From JAIVGV01 sp036389335 (GTDB lineage Bacteria; Acidobacteriota; Blastocatellia; Pyrinomonadales; Pyrinomonadaceae): DNA of 64,000 nucleotides. Both the position numbers and the translations under genes were made by a program. Under the pieces are notes generated by a model, which was not told the DNA's origin, made no database searches, and saw nothing but the letters and a program-made list of their open reading frames with translations. The stretch is from assembly GCA_036389335.1 (NCBI GenBank), contig DASVQC010000092.1:1-64000 (forward strand), written 5' to 3'. This document shows positions 11,091-20,760 of this stretch, piece after piece. Each line of letters opens with the position of its first letter. The first letter of the stretch is position 1.

Positions 11091-12061
11091 GCGCGACCGG
11101 CGGGGGGAAGGGCTTCGCGCCGCGCCGCGCGCTGCTGCTCGTCGAGGTGGCGCGCCGCTGCCGCGGCTGCGGCGCGCCCGCGCGCGTCGGCCTGACGAAA
11201 GACGAGGCGCTCGCTTACGAGGGCTTCGAGTGTGAGAACTGCGAGCTGTGGAACGCCGACGATCTCGACGCGCGCGACGTGCCCGAATGGTGGGACGAGA
11301 TGCGGGCGGCGGGGCGCGGCCCCCGGCGCGAAGACGCGGACGCCCCCCCCGGCGAAAGCGACTCGGGGCGCGAGGCGCGGCGGGGCGAGGCGCGGCGGGG
11401 CGAGGCGGGCGGCGTCGGCGTCGGGCCGCCGTCCGAGGAGTCTTACGTGCTGCCGCAGTGGGCCATCCAGATCGTGCGCGCCGCGCTCTTCAAAATCTTC
11501 CGGCTCTACTTCCGCCTGCGTCTCTCCGGCGTCGGGCACATCCCGCGCGAGGGCGGGCTCATCATCGCCGCCAACCACCAGACCTACCTCGATCCCTTCT
11601 GGGTCGGCTCGCCCATCAAGCGCCCGATGCGCTTCCTCGCGTGGGACAGGGTGCTCGGCTGGTTCGTCATCGGGCCGCTGATGCGCTGGCTCGGCGCGTG
11701 GCCCCTGCAAGTGCAGCGCGCCGACGCGCGGGCCTACCGCCGCTCCGTGCAGTGGCTCCGTGCGGGCGGCGCGCTCGTCATCTTCCCCGAAGGCAGGCGC
11801 GGCGAGCCGGACGGCGCGCTGCAACCCTTCAAGCACGGCACGGCGCGGCTCGCGCTCGAAGCGGACGTGCCCGTGCTGCCCGTCACGATCCGCGGCGGGG
11901 AGCGCGTCTGGTCGCGCGAGCGGCGCGTCCCGCGCCCCGGTCGCGTCGAGATCGTCTACCACCCCGCGCGCCGGCTCGCGCCGCTACCGGGCGAGGACAC
12001 GCGCACCTGCGCCCGCCGCGAATCCGAACGCCTCTACGAAATCATCAACTCGGCGCTGTGA
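11087..12061 (+). CDS. Zinc-ribbon 1-acylglycerol-3-phosphate acyltransferase (PlsC-like)
   Basis: A GTG start at 11087 overlaps the PilZ gene stop by four bases. Residues ~15-50 hold a CxxC...CxxC zinc-ribbon (CRGC, CENC). After a disordered Gly/Arg/Glu linker comes the PlsC acyltransferase domain: NHQTYLD (the NHx4D catalytic motif), FPEGRR (acyl acceptor binding) and LPVTIRG. Such enzymes acylate lysophosphatidic acid or similar acceptors at the inner membrane face. The zinc-ribbon in front is unusual. The GCGCGG-rich linker contains small in-frame repeats (GEARRGEA). Confidence 0.85.
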   Translation: MSATGGGKGFAPRRALLLVEVARRCRGCGAPARVGLTKDEALAYEGFECENCELWNADDLDARDVPEWWDEMRAAGRGPRREDADAPPGESDSGREARRGEARRGEAGGVGVGPPSEESYVLPQWAIQIVRAALFKIFRLYFRLRLSGVGHIPREGGLIIAANHQTYLDPFWVGSPIKRPMRFLAWDRVLGWFVIGPLMRWLGAWPLQVQRADARAYRRSVQWLRAGGALVIFPEGRRGEPDGALQPFKHGTARLALEADVPVLPVTIRGGERVWSRERRVPRPGRVEIVYHPARRLAPLPGEDTRTCARRESERLYEIINSAL

Positions 12062-12140
12062 CGCGCGCGCCGCGCGCCGGGGAGCGCGGCGAAAACTGAA
12101 AGCCCCGCGCTCCTCGCCGTTCACTCTTCGTCACTATGAA

Positions 12141-12180
12141 GAAAGCCGCGGGGGTTTGATCCCCCGCGGCTTTCCCGTTT
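12141..12180. terminator. Bidirectional terminator hairpin
   Basis: A perfect 14-bp stem (12141-12154 with 12161-12174) and a 6-nt loop TTTGAT, followed on the plus strand by CCGTTTCTT. It lies between the convergent acyltransferase and secreted-protein genes and may serve both. Confidence 0.8.
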
Positions 12181-12200
12181 CTTCCCACAGCCGGTCGGCC

Positions 12201-12671
12201 TCAGCGCAGTCGCGCCAGCCCGTAAACGTCCGCGAGCGCGTTCAGTTCGGCGCGCAGCATGCGCCACTGCTGCTCCGCGTTGCCGCCGAGCCGGCGACGC
12301 CTCACGGCGACGTTAATCTCGCTCGCGATGTTGAGGCAGCGGTTGACTTCGGGCCGCGTGTCGGCGTAGCTCTCGCGGCGGTCGAACTCGCGGCGCAGGT
12401 CGTTGGTCGCCTGCTCCAACTCGCGCGCCCTCTCGTTCAGACGATCCTCGCGCCGCCTCCCGTCGAGACGGCTGTTGTCGAGCGCGTTGTCGAAGACGCG
12501 GACGAAGTTGTCGGCGCGATCCTCGACGCGCCTGATGACGGCGTCCACCTGCGCCTTGGTGTACGGGCGCGGGCGGTAACGCCGCTGCGCCGAGCCGGAC
12601 ACGGCGAAGAGCGCGACCATCGCGCACGCCGCTAGTAACGTGACAAAAATTCTTCCACCTTGATTCCGCAT
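12201..12671 (-). CDS. Secreted Arg-rich helical protein, unknown
   Basis: 156 residues with a clear signal peptide (VTLLAACAMVALFAVSGSAQ), so it is exported. The mature part is rich in Arg/Asp/Glu and predicted helical (RRREDRLNERARELEQATNDL). There is one Cys and no catalytic motif I recognise. Conserved-looking Asn/Arg positions suggest a structural periplasmic protein. It is transcribed alone, convergent with the acyltransferase gene. Confidence 0.72.
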   Translation of the reverse strand: MRNQGGRIFVTLLAACAMVALFAVSGSAQRRYRPRPYTKAQVDAVIRRVEDRADNFVRVFDNALDNSRLDGRRREDRLNERARELEQATNDLRREFDRRESYADTRPEVNRCLNIASEINVAVRRRRLGGNAEQQWRMLRAELNALADVYGLARLR

Positions 12672-12805
12672 GTTGTCCCCTTTCCGAACAAAAAAATTCG
12701 TTGAGGGAGAGTCCGTGATGATTTCAGCAACAAGCGCGTCGCGCCCCTACCGCCGCGCGCCCTCAGTTAAGACGCGCGACCACGCCGGGAGGTCGAAAAA
12801 AAACC

Positions 12806-12924
12806 GCGACGGGTGACGGGTGACGGGTGACACGTCAAAGCTAACAGCTAATAGCTAACAGCTAATAGCTAACAGCTAATAGCTATCAGCCCTTTCTTCC
12901 CTGTCACCTGTCACGGTTTACCCG

Positions 12925-12932
<8 letters not shown>
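12806..12932. repeat. Heptamer repeat array, families A and E nested
   Basis: GTGACGG heptamers on the left and CTGTCAC/CCGTCAC on the right flank a central tandem run of CTAACAG/CTAATAG heptamers (12839-12888). A second heptamer family thus sits inside the first. The right arm overlaps the last codons and the stop of the inositol monophosphatase gene. Confidence 0.75.
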
Positions 12933-13694
<762 letters not shown>

Positions 13695-13695
<1 letters not shown>

Positions 13696-13800
13696 AAAAA
13701 CCGTAGACGGTAAACCGTGACGGGTGACAGGTAAACCCGCACGCCCTGCCTGCCACCCGTCACGGTTTACGGTCTTTCTCCTGTCACCGCCTACTCGTCA
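13695..13800. repeat. Heptamer inverted repeat, family A, copy 4
   Basis: GGTAAACCGTGACGGGTGAC on the left and CACCCGTCACGGTTTACGG on the right form opposing arms between the inositol monophosphatase and M24 peptidase genes. The right end supplies the stop codon of the M24 gene. Confidence 0.72.
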
Positions 13801-15060
13801 CTTGAGAATCAACACCAGTTCTCTCTGAATCGGCTGGCCCGTCACCTCGATCTCGCCGCCGTCGCCGACGTAGAGATCGATCTCGGAGCGGACGCCGAAG
13901 TTGCCGGGCAGGTAGATGCCGGGCTCGATGGAGAAGCAGGTGCGCGGGATGATCTTGCGCGAGTCCCTCGTCTCGAGGTTGTCGATGTGCGCGCCGTTGC
14001 CGTGGACTTCCTCGCCGATGGAGTGGCCGGTGCGGTGCGTGAAGTATTCGCCGTAGCCCGCCCGCTCGATCACGCCGCGCGAAACGTCGTCCACTTCCGC
14101 GCCCTTGATCTCTCTGCCCGCCTTCAGGCTCTCGCGGACGAACTCGATGGCCGCGTCGCGCGCGTCGCGCACGACGGTGAAAACTTTGACGTGCTCTTCC
14201 GTCGGGGTCTCGCCGACGAAGCCCGTCCACGTCTGATCGGCGTAGACCGCGCCGGGCGTGTTCTGCTTGGCCCACACGTCCAGGAGGAGGAGGTCGCCGC
14301 GCTTGATGGGCGAGAACTTCTGCGCGTTCGGCTGGTAGTGCGGGCTGGCGGCGTTCTGGTTGACGGAGACGATGGGGTGATCGTCGTTGCACGTCATGTT
14401 CTCGTCCTCGAACCGCTGCACCATGAACTGCTGGATGTCGTACTCGGTGACGGGCTCGTCGGCTGTGATCCTCTTGGCGACTTCGGCGAAGGCCTCCTGG
14501 ATGATGTTGTGGATGTTGTCGGCGGCTTTGACGTGCGAGTCGTACTGCTCGCGCGTCCAGACGGCTTCGAACAACTGCACGAGGTCTGCGCTCGTGACGG
14601 GCTCCGCGCCGAGCGCGCGCACCATCTCGATGGTGCCCGCGTCGACGCGCGAGATGTAGGGGATCGAGTTTTCGGGAGAGTACTGCATCGCGACGCGCGG
14701 CGCGCCGCCCGCGCCCGCGGTCGAGAGGGCGTCGCGCAGGTTCTCGTTAAGGCGCTGCCAACTGCTGTAGATCAGTTTGCGACCGGGGAGCGCGTCGAGC
14801 TTGCCCTGCTCGATGGCGTGGTTGATGCGCGTCGGCTCGCCCTCGGCGGGGACGAAGTAGAACCAGCGGCGCGTAGAGAACTGTTTCGGGTCGAGCTTCA
14901 GGATGCGGTAGGCGAGCGGATCGCTCTGGCGGAAGTCGTAGAAGAGCCAGCCGTCGAGGCCCGCGCCTTTGAGCGCGCGCTGAATCTCCGAGACGCGCGC
15001 CGCGGGCGTCTCGGAGCCGTTGCCGTTCGAGGTGTGCGTCGAGTCGTGTTGCGTGTTCAT
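13798..15060 (-). CDS. M24-family metallopeptidase (Xaa-Pro aminopeptidase-like)
   Basis: 420 residues: an N-terminal creatinase-like domain, then the pita-bread peptidase domain. Five metal ligands can be seen: Asp in LLLLDVWA, Asp in YADQTW, His in TGHSIG, Glu in SIEPGIY and Glu in RSEIDLY. The family removes N-terminal residues before proline using two metal ions. There is no signal peptide, so it is cytoplasmic. The first ~25 residues are a Ser/Thr/Asn-rich lead. It lies 21 nt downstream of the M28 peptidase gene, so the two may be an operon for peptide breakdown. Confidence 0.9.
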   Translation of the reverse strand: MNTQHDSTHTSNGNGSETPAARVSEIQRALKGAGLDGWLFYDFRQSDPLAYRILKLDPKQFSTRRWFYFVPAEGEPTRINHAIEQGKLDALPGRKLIYSSWQRLNENLRDALSTAGAGGAPRVAMQYSPENSIPYISRVDAGTIEMVRALGAEPVTSADLVQLFEAVWTREQYDSHVKAADNIHNIIQEAFAEVAKRITADEPVTEYDIQQFMVQRFEDENMTCNDDHPIVSVNQNAASPHYQPNAQKFSPIKRGDLLLLDVWAKQNTPGAVYADQTWTGFVGETPTEEHVKVFTVVRDARDAAIEFVRESLKAGREIKGAEVDDVSRGVIERAGYGEYFTHRTGHSIGEEVHGNGAHIDNLETRDSRKIIPRTCFSIEPGIYLPGNFGVRSEIDLYVGDGGEIEVTGQPIQRELVLILK

Positions 15061-15081
15061 AGTTTTCCCCGTCCGCGAAAA

Positions 15082-16548
15082 TTATTTCCAGAACCCGAAG
15101 GCCGAGATCATCTCCATGATGTTCGCCTTCTTGAGAATCTCGCCGACCGCGCCGCGCGGGATGTGCGGCGCGATCTGTTCGGGCCGCTCGGCGATGGCGT
15201 AGGCCGTGACGGCGACGATGGCCGCGCCGTCGGCGAGGTTGTGGCGGTCGAGCTTGTCGAGCGTGTCGCCCGCCTTGTGGTGAATCTTCTCGTAGGGCTC
15301 CATGTCCACCCAGAGGTCGAGCGAAGGGACGCCCTTCAGCATGAAGAAGCCGTGGTCGGTGTCGAACGAAGCCTCCGGCGAGAGCCCGCCGCCGCTCAAA
15401 TCCTCCAACAGCGCGCGGCTGATCGGCTGCATCGCCTTCGACAGATCTTCCCGGCCCTCGACCTTCCAGCCCTTCGGGTGGCCCGCGCCGTTGTCGGTGT
15501 TCAGCACCGCGACGCAGCTCTTCAGCTCGCGCTCGTGCGCCTCGACGTAGGCGCGCGACCCGAGCAGGCCCTGCTCCTCGCCGCCCCACAGCGCGAAGCG
15601 GACGGAGCGGCGCGGCGGCTGGCCCAGCGACGCGACGGCGCGCGCCGCCTCCAGCACCATCGCGACGCCCGATCCGTTGTCCTGCGCGCCCGTGCCGAAG
15701 TCCCACGAATCCAAGTGCGCGCCGACGATGATCCACTCGTCGGGCCGCTCGCGCCCGCGTATCTCGGCGACGACGTTGGCCGTCTGCGCCGGGCCGCCCG
15801 TCTGGTTGTCGTAGCCGAACTCGACCGTGACCGGCCCCTTCTCGAGCAGGCGGGAGAGCAGGTCTGCGTCCTCCTTCCCGACCCCGGCGATGGGGAGCGG
15901 GCTCAGCTTCGCGCCCCAGTTGAGGTTGAAGGCGTTGAAGGCGTTGTTGGCCTCGCGGTCGGGGATGAGCACGGCAGCCGCGCCCAGCTCCTTGAAGAGT
16001 GGCTGCGCGCCGATGAGCTTGACGAACGCGCCGATCCCTTCGGAGAAGAGCGACTTCGTGTCGAGCAGGACGACGCGATCCTTGAGCCTGTCCTTCATCG
16101 CGCGCAGGCCCTTCTCCGACACGTCGCCGACCGAGACGACCTCGCCGCGCACGCCCCCCGCGGGCGTCGAGGGGGCCCAGCCGAGCGACTCGACGTGCAG
16201 CGGGCGCTCGACGGGCGAGACGAAGCGACCGCCGCGCGAGGCGCCGCGCGTCCACGTGGCGTCGAGCGTGAAGGGTTCGAGCCGCACGTCGCGGATGCCC
16301 ATCGCGCGGAACTCCGAGGCGGCCCAGTCAGCCGCGCGCTGGTACGAGGCCGAGCCCGAGAGGCGTCCGCCGAACTTGTCGGTCAGGCTTTGCAGGTAGT
16401 CGTAGGAGCGCCCGCCGATCAAGATCGATCCGGCGATGCGCGCGGCCTGCTGCACTTCCGCCGCGGGCTGCTGCGCGGGCGTCGGCTGCGCGGCGTCGCC
16501 GAAAAGGAGCGCGAGTGATATGACGTGGGACAGTAACTTTCTCATCAA
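15082..16548 (-). CDS. Secreted M28-family zinc peptidase
   Basis: 488 residues with a signal peptide (LLSHVISLALLFGDAAQ). A protease-associated insert comes first, then the M28 catalytic domain with His in VGAHLDSWDFG, Asp in QDNGSG, the Glu-Glu pair in WGGEEQGLLGS, Asp in VLNTDNGAG and His near the end (KIHHKAGDT). These are the two-zinc aminopeptidase/carboxypeptidase ligands. It acts outside the cytoplasm, probably on peptides. The start is the first of two adjacent Met codons. A short gap to the M24 gene supports cotranscription. Confidence 0.9.
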   Translation of the reverse strand: MMRKLLSHVISLALLFGDAAQPTPAQQPAAEVQQAARIAGSILIGGRSYDYLQSLTDKFGGRLSGSASYQRAADWAASEFRAMGIRDVRLEPFTLDATWTRGASRGGRFVSPVERPLHVESLGWAPSTPAGGVRGEVVSVGDVSEKGLRAMKDRLKDRVVLLDTKSLFSEGIGAFVKLIGAQPLFKELGAAAVLIPDREANNAFNAFNLNWGAKLSPLPIAGVGKEDADLLSRLLEKGPVTVEFGYDNQTGGPAQTANVVAEIRGRERPDEWIIVGAHLDSWDFGTGAQDNGSGVAMVLEAARAVASLGQPPRRSVRFALWGGEEQGLLGSRAYVEAHERELKSCVAVLNTDNGAGHPKGWKVEGREDLSKAMQPISRALLEDLSGGGLSPEASFDTDHGFFMLKGVPSLDLWVDMEPYEKIHHKAGDTLDKLDRHNLADGAAIVAVTAYAIAERPEQIAPHIPRGAVGEILKKANIMEMISAFGFWK

Positions 16549-16662
16549 CGCACCACCTTCACCGTCGTTTGGGAGCCCTCTTCGCGCCCGTGCGGTGCCG
16601 CGCGAGGATGAGCCTCACGCAGAGGCGCAAAGAAGTCAGGAGGGCCTTGGAGACTGTCGCGT

Positions 16663-17583
16663 TCACTGTTTGGTCTGCGGCGGAGCGAGTCGTTGCGCGG
16701 CGAGGCGTAGGACTTCGCGCACCTGCCGGTCCCAGTAAGGCCACGAGTGGCCGCCGGGCAGTTGCCGGTACTCGTGCGGGATTTTGTGCTCGACGAGGAG
16801 GGCGGCGAAGTCGCGGTTGCTCGCCAGCAGCGCGTCCTCCGTCCCGCAGTCTAAATAAAAGTACGGGAGCGAGGCGACGCGCGCCGCCGGCATCTCGCGC
16901 ACGATCTTATAAATGTCATTCGCCGGGCGCACGGGGTTGTCAGCCGCGCCGAAGACGCGCGCGATTGAAGGCTTGACGAAGGACGGCAAGGGCTGATCGG
17001 GCAGCCACGAGGGCGCGCCGAGCGCGCCGCTCATCGAGGCGGCGAGGGCGAACCTTTCGGGGTACTTCAGGCCGAACTTCAAAGAGCCGTAGCCGCCCAT
17101 CGAGAGCCCCGCGACGGCGCGCCCCTCGCGCGCCCCGACGGTGCGGAAACGCTTCTCCACGTCGGGCATCAGCTCGCTCACGAAATAACTCTCGAACTTC
17201 TCGCCCGGCGACGCGCCGTCCGTGTACCAGCCGTCCTTGCCTTCGGGGACGACGACGATCATCGGCTGCCGCTCCATGTATTCCGACAGGTGCGCGCGCG
17301 GCGAGACCCAGTCGTCGGCGCTCCCGCCGAGGCCGTGCAGGAGGTAGAGCACGGGGTAGCGCGTCTGCTGTGCCGCCTTCGCGTCGTAGTCCGCGGGCAG
17401 CACGACGTTGTAGGGCAGCGGCTGCCCGACGAGCTTGCTCTCGAAGGCCACGCGCTCGACGCGCACCGCGCCCGCCACCGCCGTGGCCGCGGCCCGCGCC
17501 GGGGCCTGCGCGCCCGACGGCGCCCCCGAAGAGACCGGGAGCAGCAGCGCGACGATCAAAAATAACTCGCGTGCGTGTCTCAT
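16663..17583 (-). CDS. Secreted alpha/beta-hydrolase esterase (esterase D / Fes-like)
   Basis: 307 residues with a signal peptide (ELFLIVALLLPVSSGAPSGAQA). The PF00756-type fold is shown by VLYLLHGLGGSADDW (oxyanion hole), GLSMGGYGSL (nucleophile Ser), a downstream Asp and PGGHSWPYW (catalytic His). Substrate unknown; such enzymes cleave acyl, feruloyl or mycolyl-type esters. I chose the ATG at 17583, with AAGCAGG upstream, over the longer frame from 17673 because the signal peptide begins there. It starts 10 nt after hutU and may be read through from it. Confidence 0.88.
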   Translation of the reverse strand: MRHARELFLIVALLLPVSSGAPSGAQAPARAAATAVAGAVRVERVAFESKLVGQPLPYNVVLPADYDAKAAQQTRYPVLYLLHGLGGSADDWVSPRAHLSEYMERQPMIVVVPEGKDGWYTDGASPGEKFESYFVSELMPDVEKRFRTVGAREGRAVAGLSMGGYGSLKFGLKYPERFALAASMSGALGAPSWLPDQPLPSFVKPSIARVFGAADNPVRPANDIYKIVREMPAARVASLPYFYLDCGTEDALLASNRDFAALLVEHKIPHEYRQLPGGHSWPYWDRQVREVLRLAAQRLAPPQTKQ

Positions 17584-17593
17584 CAGACCTGCT

Positions 17594-19282
17594 TCATTCC
17601 GCGTCGGGTCTTTCGCCCGCGCCGCCCGCGCCGAGCATCGGGACGTGGACGCCCTTCTCTCTAGCCGTCTCAATCGCCTCGTCGTAGCCCGCGTCGACGT
17701 GGCGCGCGACGCCGAGCCCCGGATCGTTCGTCAGCACGCGGTTCAGGCGCTTCGACGCTTCGGGCGTGCCGTCGGCGACCGAGACCTGACCGGCGTGGAG
17801 CGAGTAGCCGATGCCGACGCCGCCGCCGTGGTGGAACGAGACCCACGACGCGCCGCTCGCCGTGTTCAAGAGGGCGTTCAGGATCGGCCAGTCGGCGACG
17901 GCGTCCGTGCCGTCCTTCATGCCCTCGGTCTCGCGGTAGGGGGAGGCGACCGATCCCGTGTCGAGGTGATCGCGCCCGATGGCGACGGGCGCTTTCAAGT
18001 CGCCGCGCTTGACTAGCTCGTTGATCGCCTCGCCCATCTCGGCGCGCTCGCCGTAGCCGAGCCAGCAGATGCGCGCCGGGAGTCCCTGAAACTGCACGCG
18101 CTCGCGCGCGAGCCGCAGCCAGCGGTTGAGCGTCGCGTCTTCGGGGAACAACTCGAGCGCCAGATCGTCTGTGCGGCGGATGTCTTCCGGATCGCCCGAG
18201 AGGGCCACCCAGCGGAAAGGCCCCTTGCCCTCGCAGAAGAGCGGGCGGATGTACTCGGGCACGAAGCCGGGAATCTCGAAGGCGTCCGAGCACCCGGCAT
18301 CGAAGGCGAACTTGCGGATGTTGTTGCCGTAGTCGAAGGCGACCGCGCCCGCGCGCTTCAACGCAAGCATCGCCTCGACGTGGCGCGCCATCGAGTGGGT
18401 CGAGCGTTCGACGTAACCTTTCGGATCGCGCTCGCGCAGCCGCGCCGCCTCTTCGGGCGACAGCCCCGCGGGCACGTAGCCGTTCAAAGGATCGTGCGCG
18501 CTCGTCTGATCGGTGACGGCATTGACGCGCACGCCGCGGCGGACTAACTCCGGCAGAACCTCCGCGCAGTTGCCCACCAGTCCGACCGAGACGGCGCGGC
18601 CCTGCTCGCGCGCGTCCTCGCAGATCGAGAGCGCGTCGTCGAGCGAGAGGGCGAGGCGGTCGCAGTAGCCGGTGCGGACGCGGCGCTCGATGCGCTCGCG
18701 CTCGACGTCTATGCCGAGGAAGGTCGCGCCGTTCAAGGTCGCGGCGAGCGGCTGCGCGCCGCCCATGCCGCCCATGCCGCCGGAGACGACGAGCCTGCGG
18801 TCGAGCGTGCCGCCGAAATGCCTGTCGGCCATCGCGGCGAAGGTCTCGAACGTGCCCTGCACGATCCCCTGCGTGCCGATGTAGATCCAGCTCCCGGCGG
18901 TCATCTGCCCGTACATCATCAGGCCGCGGCGTTCGAGTTCGTGGAAGTGCTCCCACGTCGCCCAGTTGCCGACGAGGTTCGAGTTGGCGATCAGGACGCG
19001 CGGCGCGAGGTCGTGCGTGCGGAAGACGGCGACGGGCTTGCCCGATTGAACGAGCAAGGTCTCATCGTTCTCGATGCGCCGCAGCTCGCGCACGATGGCG
19101 TGGAAGGAGTTCCAGTCGCGCGCCGCCTTGCCCGTCCCGCCGTAGACGACGAGGTCTTCGGGCCGCTCGGCGACGTCGGGGTCGAGGTTGTTCATCAGGC
19201 AGCGCAGCGCCGCCTCCTGATGCCAGCCCTTGCAGCTCAGCCCGCCCCCGCGCGGCGCGCGGATGATCTCGCCTGCGCTCAT
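17594..19282 (-). CDS. hutU: Urocanate hydratase
   Basis: 562 residues, matching urocanase along its length: the Gly-rich NAD-binding stretch GGMGGMGGAQPLA, RTHDLAPRVLIANSNLVG, the Cys of the NAD site region (VGNCAEVLPEL), and the C-terminal HHGGGVGIGYSLHAG. It adds water to urocanate, the second step of histidine breakdown, with NAD as electrophile. The first enzyme gene, hutH, lies 3 kb away in the same orientation with two envelope genes between. Start ATG at 19282. Confidence 0.96.
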   Translation of the reverse strand: MSAGEIIRAPRGGGLSCKGWHQEAALRCLMNNLDPDVAERPEDLVVYGGTGKAARDWNSFHAIVRELRRIENDETLLVQSGKPVAVFRTHDLAPRVLIANSNLVGNWATWEHFHELERRGLMMYGQMTAGSWIYIGTQGIVQGTFETFAAMADRHFGGTLDRRLVVSGGMGGMGGAQPLAATLNGATFLGIDVERERIERRVRTGYCDRLALSLDDALSICEDAREQGRAVSVGLVGNCAEVLPELVRRGVRVNAVTDQTSAHDPLNGYVPAGLSPEEAARLRERDPKGYVERSTHSMARHVEAMLALKRAGAVAFDYGNNIRKFAFDAGCSDAFEIPGFVPEYIRPLFCEGKGPFRWVALSGDPEDIRRTDDLALELFPEDATLNRWLRLARERVQFQGLPARICWLGYGERAEMGEAINELVKRGDLKAPVAIGRDHLDTGSVASPYRETEGMKDGTDAVADWPILNALLNTASGASWVSFHHGGGVGIGYSLHAGQVSVADGTPEASKRLNRVLTNDPGLGVARHVDAGYDEAIETAREKGVHVPMLGAGGAGERPDAE

Positions 19283-19310
19283 CTGCTTATTCGTTCGAGG
19301 AGCCTTTTCT

Positions 19311-19366
19311 CGGGCGACCGAACCGGCCCACGCCCCCTTGAGAGGTGAGCGGTTCGGGTTCGCCCG
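19311..19366 (-). promoter_or_regulatory. Inverted repeat in the hutU leader
   Basis: CGGGCGACCGAACCG (19311-19325) pairs with CGGTTCGGGTTCGCCCG (19350-19366) apart from a 2-nt bulge, 29 bp before the hutU start. It could be a leader hairpin or an operator. No run of T follows on the minus strand, so it does not look like a terminator. Confidence 0.35.
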
Positions 19367-19494
19367 CCGGAACTTTCGTGTGCGCCATACTGTACAAAAA
19401 AAGGCGCGCCCGCGCCACTGACTCGCCGCCGATCTTTCTTCCCCGCGCTCTTCCGGACGACGCTTGATTCGACCGACGCGACCGCCTATCCTCT

Positions 19495-20454
19495 GTGAAA
19501 ATTATGGACTCTGACAGAGAGGTCTCGAAGGTTACGGGCGGGGACGCGGGGCCGCCGCGCGCCGGGAGCGATCCGCGCTTCGACGAAGAGACGCGGCAGA
19601 GCGCGCGCGCCGTCGTGCCGCTCGACGCGGGCGTGCGCGCCGCCGGGCCCTCGCCCGCGGCGCGCCAGATCGCGCGGCAGCGCGCCCTGATCTTGATCCT
19701 CTTCCTCGTCGTCCTCGCGCTCGTCGCCGCGCTGGTGTGGGCGCTCAACTCGCGCTACGGCGCGACGCCCGTCACGCCGATCACGCAGCCGCCCCCCACG
19801 GTCGAGCCGACGGCGACGCCGACCCCCGCCCCCTCCGCCAGCCCTTCGCCTTCCGCCTCGCCCACGGTCGAGGCGAGCCCGGTCGTCTCGCCGTCGCCCG
19901 CCGCTGGCGCGTCGCCGGGCCTCGGCCCGTCGCCTTCCGCCTCGCCCGCCGCGAGCGTGTCGCCGCAGGCCGCGCCGCCGCCCGCGCCGACTCCGGCGTC
20001 GAACACGAACACGAACGCGGGCGGGCAGCTACTGATCCCGGTCGCGGGCGTGAGGGCCGAGCAGTTGACGGACACCTACACGCAGGCGCGCTCCGAGGGG
20101 CGCGTGCACAACGCCATCGACATCATGGCGGCGAAGGGCACACCGGTGCTCGCCGCCGCCGACGGCACGGTCGTGCGCCTCTTCCAGAGCGCCAAGGGAG
20201 GAACCACGCTCTACGTGCGCGGGACCGACGACCGCACGATCTACTACTACGCGCACCTCGACCGATACGCCGACGGGATCACGGAGAACAAGCCGGTCCG
20301 CCGCGGCGACGTGATCGCCTACGTCGGCGACACGGGCAACGCAGGCGCGGGCAACTTCCACCTCCACTTCGCGATCTGGACGACGGACGATCCTAAACGC
20401 TACTTCGACGGCGCGAACGTCAACCCCTACCCGCTGCTCGCGGGAAAGAAATAA
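19495..20454 (+). CDS. Membrane-anchored M23 peptidoglycan peptidase
   Basis: 319 residues: a cytoplasmic N-terminal ~60 residues, one membrane helix (ALILILFLVVLALVAALVWA), a long Pro/Ser/Thr linker, then the LytM/M23 domain with HNAIDIMA (His and Asp ligands), YYYAHLDRY and HLHFAIW (final His). The family cleaves peptide bridges in the cell wall. The linker would let the domain reach across the periplasm. The start is the GTG at 19495 or the ATG three codons later. It is divergent from hutU. Confidence 0.9.
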   Translation: MKIMDSDREVSKVTGGDAGPPRAGSDPRFDEETRQSARAVVPLDAGVRAAGPSPAARQIARQRALILILFLVVLALVAALVWALNSRYGATPVTPITQPPPTVEPTATPTPAPSASPSPSASPTVEASPVVSPSPAAGASPGLGPSPSASPAASVSPQAAPPPAPTPASNTNTNAGGQLLIPVAGVRAEQLTDTYTQARSEGRVHNAIDIMAAKGTPVLAAADGTVVRLFQSAKGGTTLYVRGTDDRTIYYYAHLDRYADGITENKPVRRGDVIAYVGDTGNAGAGNFHLHFAIWTTDDPKRYFDGANVNPYPLLAGKK

Positions 20455-20459
20455 AAGCT

Positions 20460-20576
20460 GTCAGTAGTCCGTCGTCAGTAGTCCATTGTCAGTTGTTCGC
20501 GGCTCCAAGTAGTCACGCGGCGATTAATAACGATGGACTACTGACAACGGACAACGGACTACTGACCACTGACAAA
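20460..20576. repeat. Heptamer inverted repeat, family B (ACTACTG type)
   Basis: The left arm (GTCAGTAGTCCGTCGTCAGT onward) and the right arm (GGACTACTGACAACGGACAA onward) are made of 7-bp units such as ACTACTG, ACAACGG and ACCACTG. A hairpin would separate the M23 gene from the L,D-transpeptidase gene. Confidence 0.72.
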
Positions 20577-20760
20577 GCCGTTTCCTTTTCGTCCCCGCGC
20601 CGCGCGGCTGTGTCGCGAAAGGGGTCGCCCGCCCGCGCCGCGGCGGGGGAAAGCCCCCGGTTTGGCGGCGGGGGGTCGGGAACAACAGTTGCTTTGCACG
20701 TCTACTCTGACAAACACGCAACGCGACGGCGCGAAGGATTTAATTGGAGGCAGCCAACAG

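Noticed and set aside
13987..16518. Plus-strand open frame of 843 codons
   Set aside because: Antisense to the M24 and M28 peptidase genes, which have clear catalytic motifs.
16598..16650. CTCACGCAGAGGCGCAAAG as another repeat family
   Set aside because: Only one short copy and no opposing arm, so it is not supported as a repeat here.
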